Shown here one piece after another: positions 8,517-17,238 of a stretch of DNA of 34,017 nt. Each line of letters starts with the position of its first letter. Within the stretch, counting starts at the first letter, position 1. The stretch lies in contig JAVKLU010000038.1 of the NCBI GenBank assembly GCA_031538895.1, positions 1-34,017 of the forward strand, read 5' to 3'. A program made the position numbers and the translations under genes. A model generated the notes under the pieces. The model was not told the origin of the DNA. It searched no databases and saw nothing but the letters and a program-made list of their open reading frames with translations. Origin of the DNA: JAVKLU01 sp031538895. GTDB lineage: Bacteria; Pseudomonadota; Gammaproteobacteria; Burkholderiales; Burkholderiaceae.

Positions 8517-10315
8517 TGGTAGCCAGTCCTTTTTTAAATACGCATTACCCGATTAACAAACGCGCTTTTGACGTTGTTATTGTCGGCGCTGGCGGTTCAG
8601 GAATGCGCGCGGCATTGCAACTGTCCGAAGCGGGGCTCAGTGTCGCCGTATTGTCCAAAGTCTTCCCAACCCGTTCGCATACTGTAGCTGCGCAAGGCGG
8701 TATTGGCGCAAGCTTGGGCAATATGTCTGACGACAACTGGCATTATCATTTTTATGACACCGTAAAAGGTTCAGATTGGTTAGGCGATCAAGACGCCATC
8801 GAATTCATGTGTCGCGAAGCACCCAAAGTCGTTTATGAATTAGAGCATTTTGGAATGCCTTTTGACCGTAATCCAGATGGCACAATTTATCAGCGCCCTT
8901 TTGGTGGTCACACGGCCAACTACGGGGAAAAAGCGGTGCAACGCGCTTGTGCTGCGGCTGATCGTACTGGGCACGCGCTTCTGCACACTTTGTATCAACG
9001 CAATGTGCGCGCTAACACACAGTTCTTTGTTGAATGGATGGCGCTAGACTTAATTCGTGACTCCGAAGGTGACATTTTAGGTGTCATCGCCCTTGAAATG
9101 GAAACTGGCGAGTCAATGATTTTTGAAGCCAAATCGACTTTGTTAGCCACAGGCGGGGCGGGACGAATTTTTACCGCATCGACCAATGCCTTTATCAATA
9201 CCGGCGATGGTTTAGGGATGGCGGCTCGTGCCGGAATTCCATTGCAAGACATGGAATTTTGGCAGTTCCACCCAACTGGCGTTGCCGGTGCAGGCGTTTT
9301 ACTGACCGAGGGTTGTCGTGGCGAAGGCGGTGTATTGCGTAACAGCAAAGGCGAACGCTTCATGGAACGCTACGCGCCGATTTATAAAGATTTAGCGCCG
9401 CGCGATTTTGTCTCGCGCTCGATGGATCAGGAGATCAAAGAAGGACGGGGCTGCGGTCCTAATAAAGATCACGTTTTATTGGATTTAACGCATTTAGACG
9501 CCGACACCATTCACAAACGTTTGCCGTCGATTTTTGAAATCTGCAAAAATTTTGCGAACGTTGATTGCACGCGCGAGGCGGTTCCCGTCGTGCCCACCAT
9601 TCACTACCAAATGGGAGGGATCCCATCCTCAATCCAAGGTCAAGTGCTTGCGCCAAAATCAATCGGTTCAACTGAACAGCAAGTGGTTAACGGTTTGTAC
9701 GCCGTTGGCGAGTGCGCTTGCGTATCGGTGCATGGCGCCAATCGTTTAGGAACTAACTCCTTACTCGATTTAATTGTGTTTGGACGCGCTGCGGGTAATC
9801 ATATTGTTGCATCGGTCTTAAAACAAAAAAATCATAAACCACTTCCTGCTGATGCTGCGGATTTAGCCCTATCGCGTTTAGCACGTTTAAACGCATCTAC
9901 TGACGGCGAATATTCGCAAGACGTCGCCAACGATTTACGTAATGTGATGCAAACTCACTGCGGCGTTTTCCGCACTCAAGAGCTCATGGATAAAGGGGTG
10001 CAAAAAATCCTCGACATCAGCAAACGAGTGGACGGCATTCACTTAGCCGACAAATCGCAAGTATTTAACACCGCGCGAGTTGAAGCGCTGGAAGTCGACA
10101 ATCTGATCGAAGTCGCTAAAGCGACGATGCTTTCGGCGGCGGCACGTACTGAGAGTCGCGGTGCACACGCACATAATGATCAGCCGGATCGTAAAGACGA
10201 CCAATGGATGAAGCACACTTTGTGGCATAAAGAAGGCAATGTCTTGTCCTACAAACCAGTCAATTTGAAACCCTTGACAGTGGAATCGATTCCTCCCAAA
10301 CCACGCACTTTTTAA
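8516..10315 (+). CDS. sdhA: Succinate dehydrogenase flavoprotein subunit
   Basis: This 599-residue catalytic subunit oxidises succinate to fumarate. The N-terminal FAD-binding loop GAGGSG is at residues 24-29, and His55 in RSHTVAAQGG is the residue that carries covalent FAD. The C-terminal part has HGANRLGTNSLLD, the FAD/substrate-closing signature, and SRGAHAHNDQPDR near the end. The ATG at 8516 follows a GGAG site and overlaps the sdhD stop; a longer in-frame start at 8465 would overlap sdhD by 52 bases and adds no family sequence. Covalent flavinylation requires SdhE, which is encoded downstream in the same block. Confidence 0.97.
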   Translation: MVASPFLNTHYPINKRAFDVVIVGAGGSGMRAALQLSEAGLSVAVLSKVFPTRSHTVAAQGGIGASLGNMSDDNWHYHFYDTVKGSDWLGDQDAIEFMCREAPKVVYELEHFGMPFDRNPDGTIYQRPFGGHTANYGEKAVQRACAAADRTGHALLHTLYQRNVRANTQFFVEWMALDLIRDSEGDILGVIALEMETGESMIFEAKSTLLATGGAGRIFTASTNAFINTGDGLGMAARAGIPLQDMEFWQFHPTGVAGAGVLLTEGCRGEGGVLRNSKGERFMERYAPIYKDLAPRDFVSRSMDQEIKEGRGCGPNKDHVLLDLTHLDADTIHKRLPSIFEICKNFANVDCTREAVPVVPTIHYQMGGIPSSIQGQVLAPKSIGSTEQQVVNGLYAVGECACVSVHGANRLGTNSLLDLIVFGRAAGNHIVASVLKQKNHKPLPADAADLALSRLARLNASTDGEYSQDVANDLRNVMQTHCGVFRTQELMDKGVQKILDISKRVDGIHLADKSQVFNTARVEALEVDNLIEVAKATMLSAAARTESRGAHAHNDQPDRKDDQWMKHTLWHKEGNVLSYKPVNLKPLTVESIPPKPRTF

Positions 10316-10471
10316 ATTCACTGAAAATGAAAAACAACTCATGCGCTGGTTTCCGGAGCAAGTCGAGAGCACAGACTGATTATTTTCAGAATACGCCTTT
10401 ACGCCTTTATTTGAGCCTCTCCCTATTTCTAACCCGTATTGAACCGAACTATCACATTCATCACCTCCATC

Positions 10472-11176
10472 ATGACTCTCCGTACTTTTGAAGTTTATCG
10501 TTACGACCCCGACACCGACGCCGCGCCGCGCATGCAGTCTTACGAGATAGAACTCGACGGCAGTGAACGGATGCTGTTGGATGTCTTGATTAAATTAAAG
10601 CAGATTGATCCTTCATTAAGTTTTCGTCGCTCTTGCCGCGAAGGCGTATGTGGTTCAGATGCGATGAATATCAATGGTAAAAACGGCCTCGCCTGTTTAA
10701 CCAATATGTTGTCTTTACCCAAGACCGTGGTTCTGCGGCCTTTACCAGGCTTGCCTGTAGTGCGTGATTTGATTGTCGATATGACGCAATTTTTTGCGCA
10801 ATATCACTCGATCAAACCGTATTTAATTAACGACACTGCGCCACCTGAAAAAGAACGCTTACAAAGTCCAAACGCTCGCGAAGAATTAAACGGTCTATAC
10901 GAATGTATTTTGTGCGCATGCTGTTCAACCTCATGCCCATCGTTCTGGTGGAATCCTGATAAATTTGTTGGCCCGGCAGGTTTATTGCAAGCCTATCGTT
11001 TTATTGCCGATACGCGAGATCAAGCCACGCCCGCACGTTTGGATAATTTAGAAGACCCGTATCGCCTGTTTCGTTGTCATTCGATCATGAATTGTGTTGA
11101 CGTTTGTCCAAAAGGATTAAACCCAACTCGCGCGATTGGCAAAATTAAAGAAATGTTGGTGGAGCGCATGGTGTAA
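10472..11176 (+). CDS. sdhB: Succinate dehydrogenase iron-sulfur subunit
   Basis: This 234-residue protein carries electrons from FAD to ubiquinone through three clusters. The [2Fe-2S] ligands C55, C60, D63 and C75 match the E. coli positions exactly. Further ligands are in CILCACCSTSC (145-155) and in CHSIMNCVDVCPKGLNP near the C-terminus, which hold the [4Fe-4S] and [3Fe-4S] clusters. The ATG at 10472 gives the family start (MTLRTFEVYRYDPD); an in-frame TTG at 10439 would add 11 foreign residues. No good ribosome site precedes either. About 155 bp separate it from sdhA. Confidence 0.96.
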   Translation: MTLRTFEVYRYDPDTDAAPRMQSYEIELDGSERMLLDVLIKLKQIDPSLSFRRSCREGVCGSDAMNINGKNGLACLTNMLSLPKTVVLRPLPGLPVVRDLIVDMTQFFAQYHSIKPYLINDTAPPEKERLQSPNAREELNGLYECILCACCSTSCPSFWWNPDKFVGPAGLLQAYRFIADTRDQATPARLDNLEDPYRLFRCHSIMNCVDVCPKGLNPTRAIGKIKEMLVERMV

Positions 11177-11226
11177 ACCCTGCGTTTTATCAACTGCATT
11201 TAAGACAAATTCGTGTTCAACTCGTT

Positions 11227-11298
11227 GTTTACTGCACCGTTTACTGCACCGTTTACTGCATCGTTTACTGCATCGTTTACTGCATCGTTTAATGTAAC
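11227..11298 (+). repeat. 12-bp tandem repeat array upstream of sdhE
   Basis: The unit GTTTACTGCAYC is repeated five times without gaps (11227-11286) and followed by a diverged sixth copy (GTTTAATGTAAC, 11287-11298). The array ends 18 bases before the sdhE ATG, so it forms most of the leader between sdhB and sdhE. Confidence 0.95.
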
Positions 11299-11316
11299 GT
11301 TACCGAGAGTTGCGCA

Positions 11317-11616
11317 ATGAGATCAACAGAGCAGTTATCACGTTTACGTTGGCGTTCGCGCCGTGGCCTGTTAGAAAACGATATTTTCTTATCGCGTTTT
11401 TTACATAATCCCGCGCTATCGCTGTCGGACGATGATGTTGATGCACTGGCGTTTTTGTTAGATTTATCCGATCCTGATTTATTACCCTTGCTTTCAGGTT
11501 CGCGTACGGTCTCGACACAAATATGTCCAGATCCCCAGTTACACGAAGCAATAACGCAATTACTCATACGCATACGAAAGATCAGTTCAGAGCCCCAGCC
11601 CCAAACACTCGCTTGA
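11317..11616 (+). CDS. sdhE: FAD assembly factor SdhE
   Basis: This 99-residue protein of the SdhE (YgfY/Sdh5) family has the signature RRGLLENDIFLSRF at about 15-28, including the RGxxE motif that docks onto SdhA. Known role: attachment of FAD to the histidine of SdhA. The position directly after sdhCDAB and before gltA is the usual one in betaproteobacteria. The C-terminal tail is longer than typical and polar; its last codons and the stop lie in a second 12-bp repeat. Confidence 0.93.
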   Translation: MRSTEQLSRLRWRSRRGLLENDIFLSRFLHNPALSLSDDDVDALAFLLDLSDPDLLPLLSGSRTVSTQICPDPQLHEAITQLLIRIRKISSEPQPQTLA

Positions 11617-11639
11617 ACAGTCGCTTAAACAGTCACTTA
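11604..11639 (+). repeat. 12-bp repeat across the sdhE stop codon
   Basis: Three head-to-tail copies of about 12 bp: AACACTCGCTTG (11604-11615), AACAGTCGCTTA (11616-11627) and AACAGTCACTTA (11628-11639). The sdhE stop TGA lies at the junction of the first two, so the repeat shapes both the C-terminus and the 3' flank. Confidence 0.75.
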
Positions 11640-11670
11640 ATTACTTATTTCACTTTTACGAGGAACTCTC

Positions 11671-12975
11671 ATGTCTGTCGCGAAATCCGCCAATATCAAA
11701 GCAACTCTGTCTTTCTCCGACAACCGCCCGGCACTTGAATTGCCCATTTATGAAGGCTCGTTAGGCCCTTCAGTCATTGACGTGCGCAAACTCTACGCAG
11801 CCACGGGAATGTTCACCTACGATCCTGGCTTTATGTCCACGGCGGCGTGTAACTCGTCAATTACCTATATTGATGGCGACAAAGGTGAATTGTTGTATCG
11901 CGGTTACCCCATTGAACAATTGGCGCAAAAACAAGATTTCATGGACGTGTGTTATTTGATTTTGAATGGAGAAATTCCTTCAGGTGATCAAAAAAAATCG
12001 TTTGTTGAATTAGTGTCTGCGCACACCATGGTGCACGAACAAATGCAATTTTTCTTCCGTGGCTTTCGTCGCGATGCACATCCGATGTCGGTTTTGGTCG
12101 GAACTGTCGGCGCAATGGCATCGTTCTATCACGATTCACTTGACCTCAGTAATCCGCGTCACCGTGAAGTGTCAGCAATTCGTTTGATCGCGAAAATTCC
12201 AACTTTGGTGGCCATGGCTTACAAATATAGTATTGGTCAACCCTTTGTGTATCCTGACAATTCATTGTCATACAGCGCAAACTTTATGCGCATGATGTTT
12301 GCGGTACCAACGCAAAAATACGAAAGTAATGACGTCCTGGTTCGGGCTTTAGATCGAATCTTGATTTTGCACGCGGATCACGAACAAAATGCATCAACAT
12401 CCACCGTACGTTTAGCGGGATCCTCAGGCGCCAATCCTTACGCCTGTATCGCAGCTGGTATCGCGTGTTTATGGGGCCCTGCGCATGGTGGTGCCAACGA
12501 AGCGGCCTTGCAAATGCTCAATGAATTAGAGCAACAAGGTGGTGTTGATAAATTGGGCGAGTTCATTAAACAAGTCAAAGACAAAAACTCTCACGTGAAG
12601 TTAATGGGTTTTGGCCATCGCGTGTACAAAAACTACGATCCACGTGCCAAGTTGATGCGCGAAACTTGCTACGAAGTTTTGGCTGAATTAGGTTTAGAAA
12701 ACGATCCCAAATTCAAATTAGCGATGGCTTTGGAAAAAATCGCTTTAGAAGACGAGTATTTTGTCAGCCGCAAGCTCTACCCGAACGTTGATTTTTATTC
12801 AGGTATTGTGCAATCAGCCTTAGGCATTCCAACCTCATTGTTCACGGGAATTTTTGCCTTGGCCCGTACGGTGGGTTGGATCGCACAATGGAACGAAATG
12901 ATGTCAGACCCTGAACAAAAAATTGGCCGTCCGCGCCAATTGTTTGTGGGGCCTGCGCACCGTAATTTGAAATAA
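11671..12975 (+). CDS. gltA: Citrate synthase
   Basis: This 434-residue type II (hexameric, NADH-sensitive class) citrate synthase condenses oxaloacetate and acetyl-CoA. Catalytic residues are visible: His272 in WGPAHGGANEA, His316 in GFGHRVYK and Asp374 in YPNVDFYSG, corresponding to His264, His305 and Asp362 of the E. coli enzyme. A GAGGAA ribosome site lies eight bases before the ATG. It is 54 bp downstream of sdhE and 73 bp upstream of sucA, in the usual betaproteobacterial order. Confidence 0.97.
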   Translation: MSVAKSANIKATLSFSDNRPALELPIYEGSLGPSVIDVRKLYAATGMFTYDPGFMSTAACNSSITYIDGDKGELLYRGYPIEQLAQKQDFMDVCYLILNGEIPSGDQKKSFVELVSAHTMVHEQMQFFFRGFRRDAHPMSVLVGTVGAMASFYHDSLDLSNPRHREVSAIRLIAKIPTLVAMAYKYSIGQPFVYPDNSLSYSANFMRMMFAVPTQKYESNDVLVRALDRILILHADHEQNASTSTVRLAGSSGANPYACIAAGIACLWGPAHGGANEAALQMLNELEQQGGVDKLGEFIKQVKDKNSHVKLMGFGHRVYKNYDPRAKLMRETCYEVLAELGLENDPKFKLAMALEKIALEDEYFVSRKLYPNVDFYSGIVQSALGIPTSLFTGIFALARTVGWIAQWNEMMSDPEQKIGRPRQLFVGPAHRNLK

Positions 12976-12993
12976 ATTTTGAGAAAAATCAAC

Positions 12994-13023
12994 TTCAGCG
13001 CGCTCGGTAAAAAGCGTGCTGAA
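12994..13023 (+). other. Hairpin between gltA and sucA
   Basis: TTCAGCGCGC (12994-13003) and GCGTGCTGAA (13014-13023) form a 10-bp stem with one G-U pair and a 10-base A-rich loop. There is no T-run after it, so it is not a standard terminator; it could be an mRNA processing or partial attenuation site just before sucA. Confidence 0.5.
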
Positions 13024-13048
13024 CAAGTGTTTTAACGAGACCATTTTT

Positions 13049-15880
13049 ATGATGCAACAATCGCTGACCACTTCATATTTATTTGGCAGTAATGCTCCTT
13101 ATGTTGAAGAGCTTTACGAGGCCTATTTGCTCAATCCCAATGATGTTGACCTCAATTGGCGTCAATATTTTGACGCCTTGCAGCATCAACCTGCGGTCGA
13201 TGGTTCGGCGCGCAGCGATATTCCTCATGCGCCGATTATTTCGGCGTTTGCGCAGCGCGCCAAAAAACCAGCCACAACCAGCGCAAGCAAAGATTTTGAT
13301 TTCGCCGAAAAACATGTTGCCGTTCAACAACTCGTCTCGGCCTATCGCTTTTTAGGCTCCCGCTGGGCCAATCTTGATCCACTACAACGTAGCGATCGCC
13401 CAGAGATTCCGGAGTTAGATCCCGCGTTTTACGGCCTAAGCGAAACCGATATGGCGACCACATTTAATGTGCGTAACGCCGCATTTGGCTCAAACAATAT
13501 TCGCCTACGTGATCTGATTCAAAATTTGCGCGACACTTATTGTCGTTCGGTTGGCGTGGAATACATGCATGTGTCTGACCCCAGTATTAAACGTTGGTTA
13601 CGCGAACGTGTCGAATCGGCCCGATCAACTTCAGCCTTTACCGCTGAACAAAAAATTCATATCTTGGAGCGTCTCACTGCCGCAGAAGGCTTAGAACGCT
13701 TCCTCCACACAAAATACGTAGGTCAAAAACGTTTCTCTTTGGAAGGGGGAGAGAGCTTCATCGTGTCGATTGATGCCGCGATTCAAATGGGCGGCAGTCA
13801 AGGCGTTCAAGAAGTCATCATCGGTATGGCGCATCGCGGACGCTTGAACGTTTTGGTCAATACCCTGGGCAAAATGCCGGCCGACTTATTCGCTGAATTT
13901 GAAGGTCATCACGCTGAAGATTTGCCTGCCGGTGATGTGAAATATCACCAAGGTTTTTCATCTGACGTCGCCACACCAGGCGGACCCGTGCATTTATCTT
14001 TGGCGTTTAATCCATCGCATTTAGAGATTGTTAATCCCGTCGTTGAAGGTTCAGTAAAAGCGCGTCAAGAACGTCGTGACGATGATGATGGGACACAAGT
14101 CTTGCCAGTTTTAGTGCACGGTGATGCGGCATTTGCAGGTCAAGGCGTGGTCATGGAAACGCTAAATTTAGCAATGACACGTGGTTACGGTACTGGCGGG
14201 ACTTTACACATTGTGATCAATAACCAGATTGGTTTTACGACTTCAGACCCACGCGATAAAGGTTCAACGATTTATTGTTCTGATGTCGCCAAAATTATTG
14301 AGGCCCCCGTGCTACACGTCAATGGTGATGATCCTGAAGCCGTGGTTTTTGTCACGCAATTGGCGATGGACTATCGCAAGACCTTCAAAAAAGACATCGT
14401 GATTGATATTGTTTGTTTCCGTAAATTAGGGCACAACGAACAAGACACGCCTGCGATGACGCAACCTTTAATGTACAAAAAAATTGCCGTCCACCCGGGC
14501 ACACGTAAAAACTACGGCGACAAATTAGTTGCGGCAGGCGTCTTGCCCGCCAGCGGAAATAAAAGTCCTGACGGTATGGTCGCTGCGTATCGCGCGGCGA
14601 TGGAGTCTGGAAAACACAGTCAAGAAATTACCATTTCTAACTACAAGCACAAATACGCGGTCGATTGGTCCGGTTATCACAAAGCGCAATGGGATGACGC
14701 TTGCGATACCTCTATCCCCGCCAGCGAAATCGCGCGTTTAGCCAAACAATTTACGACGATTCCTGAAAAATTTACCCCGCACCCACTGGTCGCAAAAGTA
14801 ATCGCAGATCGCGCGGCGATGGGACGAGGTGACAACAATTTGGATTGGGGTATGGGCGAACATTTGGCGTTTTCGTCTTTGGTGTCAGCGGGTTTTCCGA
14901 TTCGAATTACGGGACAGGATGTCGGCCGTGGCACTTTCACACATCGTCACGCCGTATTGCACGATCAAAATCGCGAACGCTTTGATACCGGCGTTTACAT
15001 TCCTTTGCAAAACATTGCCAAAGATCAAGCACCCTTCCACATTTTTGATTCGGTCTTGTCCGAAGAAGCCGTTTTGGGGTTTGAATACGGTTACGCCTCT
15101 GTTTTGCCTAACTCATTAACGATTTGGGAAGCACAGTTCGGCGATTTTGCCAATGGCGCGCAAGTCGTTATCGATCAATTTATCAGCTCGGGACAAGTCA
15201 AATGGGGCCGTTTAAACGGTCTCGTGATGATGCTGCCACACGGTTATGAAGGCCAAGGCCCAGAACATTCATCGGCTCGCTTAGAGCGTTACTTACAACT
15301 GTGCGCCGACAACAATATGCAAGTCGTGCAACCGACTAATGCGGCACAAATTTTCCATGTCTTGCGTCGTCAAATGTTGCGTCCTTTCCGCGCGCCCTTA
15401 ATTATTTTGACCCCTAAATCATTATTGCGCCACAAAGATGCGGCAATGCCATTGAGCGCATTTACACAAGGTTCTTTCCAAAATGTGATTGCAGAAACCG
15501 ATACCAGCATTGCGTCCGCATCGGTGTCACGCGTCTTATTGTGCTCTGGGAAAGTGTATTACGATCTGGTCAATGCGCGCAAAGAACAAACCCGCAAAGA
15601 TGTCGCGATTATTCGTCTGGAACAAATTTATCCTTTCCCTAAAGCGGATTTACAAGCGATTTTGACGGCATATAGCAAAGCCAAAGATATTGTTTGGGTA
15701 CAGGATGAGCCTCAAAACCAAGGTGCGTGGTTGCAAGTTCAACCACATATCCTTAATGTATTGGGCAAAGGACAACATTTGACTTACGCCGGTCGTCCCG
15801 CATCAGCATCTCCCGCCGTGGGTTATTACGACAAGCATTACGCGCAATTAAAAACCTTGATTGAAGCGGCGTTTGCTTGA
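13049..15880 (+). CDS. sucA: 2-oxoglutarate dehydrogenase E1 component
   Basis: This is a 943-residue thiamine-diphosphate-dependent E1 subunit. The N-terminal segment SYLFGSNAPYVEELYEAYL is the helix that docks E1 to the core complex. AHRGRLNVL and the cofactor motif running from HGDAAFAGQG to INNQ (about residues 357-392) are intact, and the C-terminal transketolase-like domain contains the GQDVGRGTFTHRHAVLHDQ signature. It decarboxylates 2-oxoglutarate and transfers the succinyl group to the lipoyl arm of OdhB. The ATG at 13049 (followed directly by another ATG) is preferred over a GTG at 13016, which would start inside a hairpin stem. GAGA lies upstream. Confidence 0.97.
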   Translation: MMQQSLTTSYLFGSNAPYVEELYEAYLLNPNDVDLNWRQYFDALQHQPAVDGSARSDIPHAPIISAFAQRAKKPATTSASKDFDFAEKHVAVQQLVSAYRFLGSRWANLDPLQRSDRPEIPELDPAFYGLSETDMATTFNVRNAAFGSNNIRLRDLIQNLRDTYCRSVGVEYMHVSDPSIKRWLRERVESARSTSAFTAEQKIHILERLTAAEGLERFLHTKYVGQKRFSLEGGESFIVSIDAAIQMGGSQGVQEVIIGMAHRGRLNVLVNTLGKMPADLFAEFEGHHAEDLPAGDVKYHQGFSSDVATPGGPVHLSLAFNPSHLEIVNPVVEGSVKARQERRDDDDGTQVLPVLVHGDAAFAGQGVVMETLNLAMTRGYGTGGTLHIVINNQIGFTTSDPRDKGSTIYCSDVAKIIEAPVLHVNGDDPEAVVFVTQLAMDYRKTFKKDIVIDIVCFRKLGHNEQDTPAMTQPLMYKKIAVHPGTRKNYGDKLVAAGVLPASGNKSPDGMVAAYRAAMESGKHSQEITISNYKHKYAVDWSGYHKAQWDDACDTSIPASEIARLAKQFTTIPEKFTPHPLVAKVIADRAAMGRGDNNLDWGMGEHLAFSSLVSAGFPIRITGQDVGRGTFTHRHAVLHDQNRERFDTGVYIPLQNIAKDQAPFHIFDSVLSEEAVLGFEYGYASVLPNSLTIWEAQFGDFANGAQVVIDQFISSGQVKWGRLNGLVMMLPHGYEGQGPEHSSARLERYLQLCADNNMQVVQPTNAAQIFHVLRRQMLRPFRAPLIILTPKSLLRHKDAAMPLSAFTQGSFQNVIAETDTSIASASVSRVLLCSGKVYYDLVNARKEQTRKDVAIIRLEQIYPFPKADLQAILTAYSKAKDIVWVQDEPQNQGAWLQVQPHILNVLGKGQHLTYAGRPASASPAVGYYDKHYAQLKTLIEAAFA

Positions 15881-15956
15881 GGAAAGGCTTGCTTAGCATT
15901 CTTATCAATTGTCTTAATTACTCGTTTTTTAAATTTATTTATTTTTATTACTCATC

Positions 15957-17174
15957 ATGGCCAAAATCGAAGTCAAAGTTCCTCAATTGTCGGAATCAGT
16001 CGCCGAAGCAACCTTATTGCAATGGCATAAAAAAGTCGGTGACGCGATCACACAAGACGAAAACTTAATTGACATCGAAACCGACAAAGTAGTTTTAGAA
16101 CTACCCGCAGCATCTGGCGGTGTCATGATTGAAGTCCTCAAGCCTAATGGTGCAACTGTTATCGCAGGCGAAGTCATTGCCTATATTGACAGCAACGCTG
16201 CGCCAGTAGCGACAGCGCAAGTATCAAATTCCACGCCGCAAACAAGTGCGCCAGCAAACACACATACCGCAGCAACAAGCGCAAGCAAACCCGCCATGCC
16301 CGCTGCCGCTAAATTGATGGCCGACAATCAGGTCAACCTCAGTAGCGGCACTGGTAAAGATGGGCGCGTCACCAAAGGTGATGTGTTAGCCAGTTTAAGC
16401 ACGCCAGTGGTGAAAGCGACTGCGCCGACAGCTTTGGCAACACCACCTAGCGCGGCACCACAAAGCTTAGAAGGACGCACCGAACAGCGCGTGCCGATGA
16501 GCCGTCTGCGCGCTCGTGTGGCAGAACGTTTACTGCAATCGCAAGCGACCAATGCCATATTGACGACGTTTAACGAAGTCAATATGCAACCGGTGATCGA
16601 ACTGCGCAACAAATATAAAGACAAATTTGAAAAGGAACACGGCGTTAAATTAGGCTTTATGTCCTTCTTCGTCAAAGCGGCCATGGCCGCGCTCAAACGA
16701 TACCCTGTACTCAACGCATCGGTTGATGGCAACGATGTCGTGTATCACGGTTATTTCGACATCGGTATCGCGGTCGGTAGTCCACGCGGTTTAGTCGTAC
16801 CGATTTTGCGTAATGTGGATCAAATGAGCATCGCTGACATCGAAAAACAAATTGCAGAATTTGGTAACAAAGCCAAAGACGGAAAATTAAGCTTAGAAGA
16901 ATTGACCGGTGGCACTTTCTCAATTTCTAACGGCGGCGTGTTTGGTTCGATGTTGTCAACACCCATCATCAATCCACCGCAATCGGCAATTTTGGGCATT
17001 CACGCGACAAAAGAACGCGCGGTAGTGGAGAACGGTCAAATCGTGATTCGTCCTATGAATTATTTGGCGATGAGTTACGATCACCGCATCATCGATGGCC
17101 GCGAAGCCGTATTGGGCTTGGTGGCAATGAAAGAGGCATTGGAAGATCCCGCGCGTTTGTTATTGGATATTTAA
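15957..17174 (+). CDS. odhB: 2-oxoglutarate dehydrogenase E2 component (dihydrolipoyl succinyltransferase)
   Basis: The 405-residue core subunit has the standard three parts. The lipoyl domain is at about 2-77 with Lys44 in IETDKVVLE. A Thr/Ala/Pro-rich linker leads to the E1/E3-binding domain at about 112-148 (AAKLMADNQ to GRVTKGDVL). The acyltransferase domain is at about 178-405, with catalytic His376 and Asp380 in SYDHRIIDGREAV. It passes succinyl from lipoate to CoA. It lies 76 bp downstream of sucA and is followed by the E3 gene, so all three subunits are encoded together. Confidence 0.97.
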   Translation: MAKIEVKVPQLSESVAEATLLQWHKKVGDAITQDENLIDIETDKVVLELPAASGGVMIEVLKPNGATVIAGEVIAYIDSNAAPVATAQVSNSTPQTSAPANTHTAATSASKPAMPAAAKLMADNQVNLSSGTGKDGRVTKGDVLASLSTPVVKATAPTALATPPSAAPQSLEGRTEQRVPMSRLRARVAERLLQSQATNAILTTFNEVNMQPVIELRNKYKDKFEKEHGVKLGFMSFFVKAAMAALKRYPVLNASVDGNDVVYHGYFDIGIAVGSPRGLVVPILRNVDQMSIADIEKQIAEFGNKAKDGKLSLEELTGGTFSISNGGVFGSMLSTPIINPPQSAILGIHATKERAVVENGQIVIRPMNYLAMSYDHRIIDGREAVLGLVAMKEALEDPARLLLDI

Positions 17175-17238
17175 GTGAGCCCGTAACAGGGCCGGCAATA
17201 TTGAGTGGCTTTTTTAATTTACTTACCCTTACCTCAAA

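Noticed and set aside
11227..11298. Possible CRISPR array
   Set aside because: The units are directly adjacent with no spacers and only 12 bp long; the same holds for the 13-bp and 15-bp arrays. No cas genes are present.
12994..13023. Terminator between gltA and sucA
   Set aside because: The hairpin is good but no T-run follows, so it is listed only as a structure.
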